Positions 62,113-64,000 of a stretch of 64,000 bases of DNA are shown piece by piece; the stretch's first letter is position 1, and every line of letters starts with the position of its first letter. The translations under genes were made by a program, and so were the position numbers. The DNA is from Natrinema sp. SYSU A 869 (lineage in GTDB: Archaea > Halobacteriota > Halobacteria > Halobacteriales > Natrialbaceae). Where the stretch lies: NCBI RefSeq assembly GCF_019879105.1, contig NZ_CP082249.1, positions 1,178,001 to 1,242,000 of the forward strand. The letters are read 5' to 3'. The notes under the pieces were generated by a model. That model searched no databases. It had not been told where the DNA came from and saw only the letters and a list, made by a program, of their open reading frames with translations.

Positions 62113-63321
62113 TCAGCAGTTCGCCGAGAGCGTGATCCGATCGATATCGGTCGCTCCGTCGTCGTCGACGACGCGTAACGCGACCGGATGGTCGCCGTTC
62201 GCACTGATCGTCACCTCGATCGTCTCGCCAGCCTCGTCGAACGAGCCGTCGTCACCGACGCACCACTCGTAGTCCACTAGTTCGCCGTCCGGATCGCGCG
62301 ACTGCGAGGCATCGAGCGTGACCGTCTGACCCGGCTCGAGAACCGTTTCCGTCGCCGACGTCGGACGGGTCTCGATCCGTGCAATCGGTGACTCCGCCGT
62401 CGGGCTCTCGTCACCGTCGGTACTGTCGTCGACTGGCTCTTCGGGTTCAGGCTCGGGCTCGGATTCCGCTGGCTCGTCGTCAACCGGTTCTTCGGACGGA
62501 CTGCTGCCGTCGGCGTCGTCGAGCAGGAGTTCGTCTTCGAAGAGTCGCTCGACGATTGCCGTGTGCCACTGGACGCGGGTCTCGAGTTCGACGCCAGTCG
62601 AGAGGGTCTCCGCCAGGAACCCATCGGCGTCCAGATCGCGGGCGGCCTTGTGAGCGAGCAGGCCGGCCGGGTCGGTGTCAGGTTTGGAGAAGGGGCCGGT
62701 CTCGAACGCGAGGGCGGGATCGTCGACGTAGTTTCTGGTGACGTAGTTGGTGGCGTCCGTAGCGGCGTCGTCCGCTTCGTTGCCGCCTGAGTGGAATATC
62801 GCCTGCCCGACGCCATCCATGGGATCTCCCGCGTAGATACCCGTCGACTCGTGAAGATCGATCAGTATGTCGGGATCGTACTCGCTGATGACGTCCCAAA
62901 GTTCCCGCGCGAGCTGCGTTTCCGGCGTCTCCCCCTCGGGGAACTGCCGATTGAGGTTGTTCCCCTCATCATCGTTTCTGGTCCCGCGCTCGATCGCGAC
63001 AGCGTTGGCCTCGGGAATCGTCACGAGCGTCCCGGCGTCGATCGTCAAATCAGCGATCCGGCCTGCCGCCGTGTAGCCCGCGACCTCGTTCCCGTGCATT
63101 CCGCCGACGACGACGGCCGTCGGACCTTCGGTGTCCGCGGTCGTCACGTACACCGTTGTCTCTTCGTCCGTTCCCTCGCGAATGACGATGGAGTCCCGAC
63201 TGACGCCCTCGCTGTCGTTCTGGGCCGTGTCGCCAACGACGCTGGCGACGCTGGTACTGATAAGTGTACAACCGGCTGTGGCAGCCAATATAGATCGTCG
63301 TGAGAGTGTATCGCGTCTCAT
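62113..63321 (-). CDS. Secreted zinc carboxypeptidase/aspartoacylase-like protein with PKD domain
   Basis: 402 residues. A Tat signal MRRDTLSRRSILAATAG opens it. The metal-binding sites of the AstE/AspA or M14 type follow: VVVGGMHGNEVAG (His-x2-Glu), and IDLHESTGIY with the third ligand. After a Glu/Asp/Pro-rich spacer (about 275-315) comes a PKD-type beta domain (VTLDASQSRDPDGELVDYEW ... GDHPVALRVVDDDGATD). It is extracellular and could cleave peptides or deacylate a surface compound; the two cannot be told apart. The start is at the ATG at 63321. Confidence 0.82.
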   Translation of the reverse strand: MRRDTLSRRSILAATAGCTLISTSVASVVGDTAQNDSEGVSRDSIVIREGTDEETTVYVTTADTEGPTAVVVGGMHGNEVAGYTAAGRIADLTIDAGTLVTIPEANAVAIERGTRNDDEGNNLNRQFPEGETPETQLARELWDVISEYDPDILIDLHESTGIYAGDPMDGVGQAIFHSGGNEADDAATDATNYVTRNYVDDPALAFETGPFSKPDTDPAGLLAHKAARDLDADGFLAETLSTGVELETRVQWHTAIVERLFEDELLLDDADGSSPSEEPVDDEPAESEPEPEPEEPVDDSTDGDESPTAESPIARIETRPTSATETVLEPGQTVTLDASQSRDPDGELVDYEWCVGDDGSFDEAGETIEVTISANGDHPVALRVVDDDGATDIDRITLSANC

Positions 63322-63469
63322 CCGTCCGTTCCGTCGGTGTCGGTCGGTTTTACTACAGGTACAATAACCGGCGGAAACGGTATTGTTCCGCTTTTGCAAC
63401 AGTCTGCGTCGATAGAATGCGCTTCCCAGTCGTTTCAGAGCGGAAACGACCGGCGGAGAACCGGTGTAC

Positions 63470-64000
63470 TCACCGGGAAAGTACACGCCGACCGAGTGTC
63501 GTCGCGATGAGCAGGACGACGAGCATCGCGACGACTGGACGCGGCCGCCGTCGAACGCCGGCAATGGCGACCCAGCCGACACCAGGATACGCCCGCGGCG
63601 ACGCTGCGGCCTTGCGGAAGTGCCACGCGCCACGCAGGAACTGTCCATCCGCGAAGTACCGCTTCGCGATGACGAGTTCGTGGCTCGAGCGGATCTCGTA
63701 CCCCTGGTCCTCGAAGCGATCGATCTCGGCCTCGTACGCCGAGCGGTACTGCTCGCTCGCGTTCGCAACGATGGCCGCCGACGGGTGGCCGGTATCCTCG
63801 CGGCGGACGAGCACCTCGTCGACGTAGGCGAGTTTCCCGTGTTCGAGCACACGCAGGCAGAATTCCGGGTCCTGGAACCGGTCGAGTTCCTCGTCGAAGC
63901 CGCCGGCGTCTCTGGCGACTTCGGTCCGGACGAGCAGCGTCGAGCCAGCTCCCGGTTGGACGTTGTCCGCGAGAATCTCGCCAATCAGTTCCTCGTTCCC
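63470..64000 (-). CDS. Family 2 glycosyltransferase, partial (5' end beyond the window)
   Basis: The frame runs off the right edge; 176 C-terminal residues are visible. The segment VARDAGGFDEELDRFQDPEFCLRV is the acceptor-side motif of GT-A family 2 enzymes (GGFDE ... ED/QD region). A single C-terminal hydrophobic segment (PVVAMLVVLLIATTLG) anchors it. It belongs to the glycan cluster. The N-terminal donor-binding part is outside the window. Confidence 0.9.
   Translation of the reverse strand, partial: GNEELIGEILADNVQPGAGSTLLVRTEVARDAGGFDEELDRFQDPEFCLRVLEHGKLAYVDEVLVRREDTGHPSAAIVANASEQYRSAYEAEIDRFEDQGYEIRSSHELVIAKRYFADGQFLRGAWHFRKAAASPRAYPGVGWVAIAGVRRRPRPVVAMLVVLLIATTLGRRVLSR

Noticed and set aside
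1-64000. CRISPR arrays or defence islands
   Set aside because: No regularly spaced direct repeats and no cas, restriction-modification or toxin-antitoxin motifs were seen.

Overview
The window is 64 kb of a haloarchaeal chromosome. The evidence is high GC, very acidic predicted proteins, Tat-type lipoprotein signals, TATA elements about 26-30 bases upstream of start codons (leaderless transcripts), and families typical of Halobacteria (HalOD1 domain, UPF0058, ThiR, the CtaA/CtaB fusion, SPW-repeat and DUF7344-type proteins). A Natrialbales-like genus (Natrinema/Haloterrigena) is a guess. No rRNA, convincing tRNA or CRISPR array was found.

Layout. 0.2-15.8 kb is mostly housekeeping and metabolism: acyl-CoA dehydrogenase, a damaged AT-rich lipoprotein gene, a membrane metalloprotease with a small winged-helix gene, the heme O synthase fusion, a DASS carboxylate transporter, an M42 aminopeptidase, a thiolase/DUF35 pair, a B12-binding mutase subunit with its MeaB chaperone, an HD hydrolase and a LysE exporter. 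15.9-18 kb holds a small zinc-finger gene broken by a stop codon and a methyltransferase gene split by an IS630-type element whose TA duplication can be read exactly. 18.1-25.6 kb carries a 1402-residue HEAT-repeat/PQQ-propeller protein, divergent from a two-gene unit of an orphan oligopeptide-binding lipoprotein and an APC permease. 25.6-43.3 kb includes topA, a MATE transporter, thi4 and its probable regulator thiR, a histidine kinase, several small enzymes, leuS (frameshifted) and a relic of a second leuS. 44.1-64 kb is a surface-glycan region: a secreted carboxypeptidase-regulatory-like protein, glmS, a nucleotide-sugar dehydrogenase, DUF354 and GT4 glycosyltransferases, a large polytopic membrane protein, DUF1616 and DUF457 membrane proteins, three membrane-anchored winged-helix proteins, an asparagine-synthase-like protein without its glutaminase cysteine, a polysaccharide deacetylase, a zinc carboxypeptidase/aspartoacylase-like protein with a PKD domain, and a truncated GT2 glycosyltransferase.

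How they work together. GlmS supplies amino sugar, the dehydrogenase would make uronic acids, and the DUF354/GT4/GT2 enzymes and membrane proteins would assemble and export a glycan that the deacetylase and AsnB-like enzyme could modify. Thi4 and ThiR form a thiamine pair. The thiolase with its DUF35 partner and the acyl-CoA dehydrogenase serve acyl-CoA metabolism.

A striking property is that eight reading-frame breaks in six genes are all repaired by adding back one base, several in homopolymers, and the restored genes have sensible lengths. That pattern, including a hit in an essential tRNA synthetase, suggests base-loss errors in the assembly rather than mass gene death, although real decay cannot be excluded from sequence alone.
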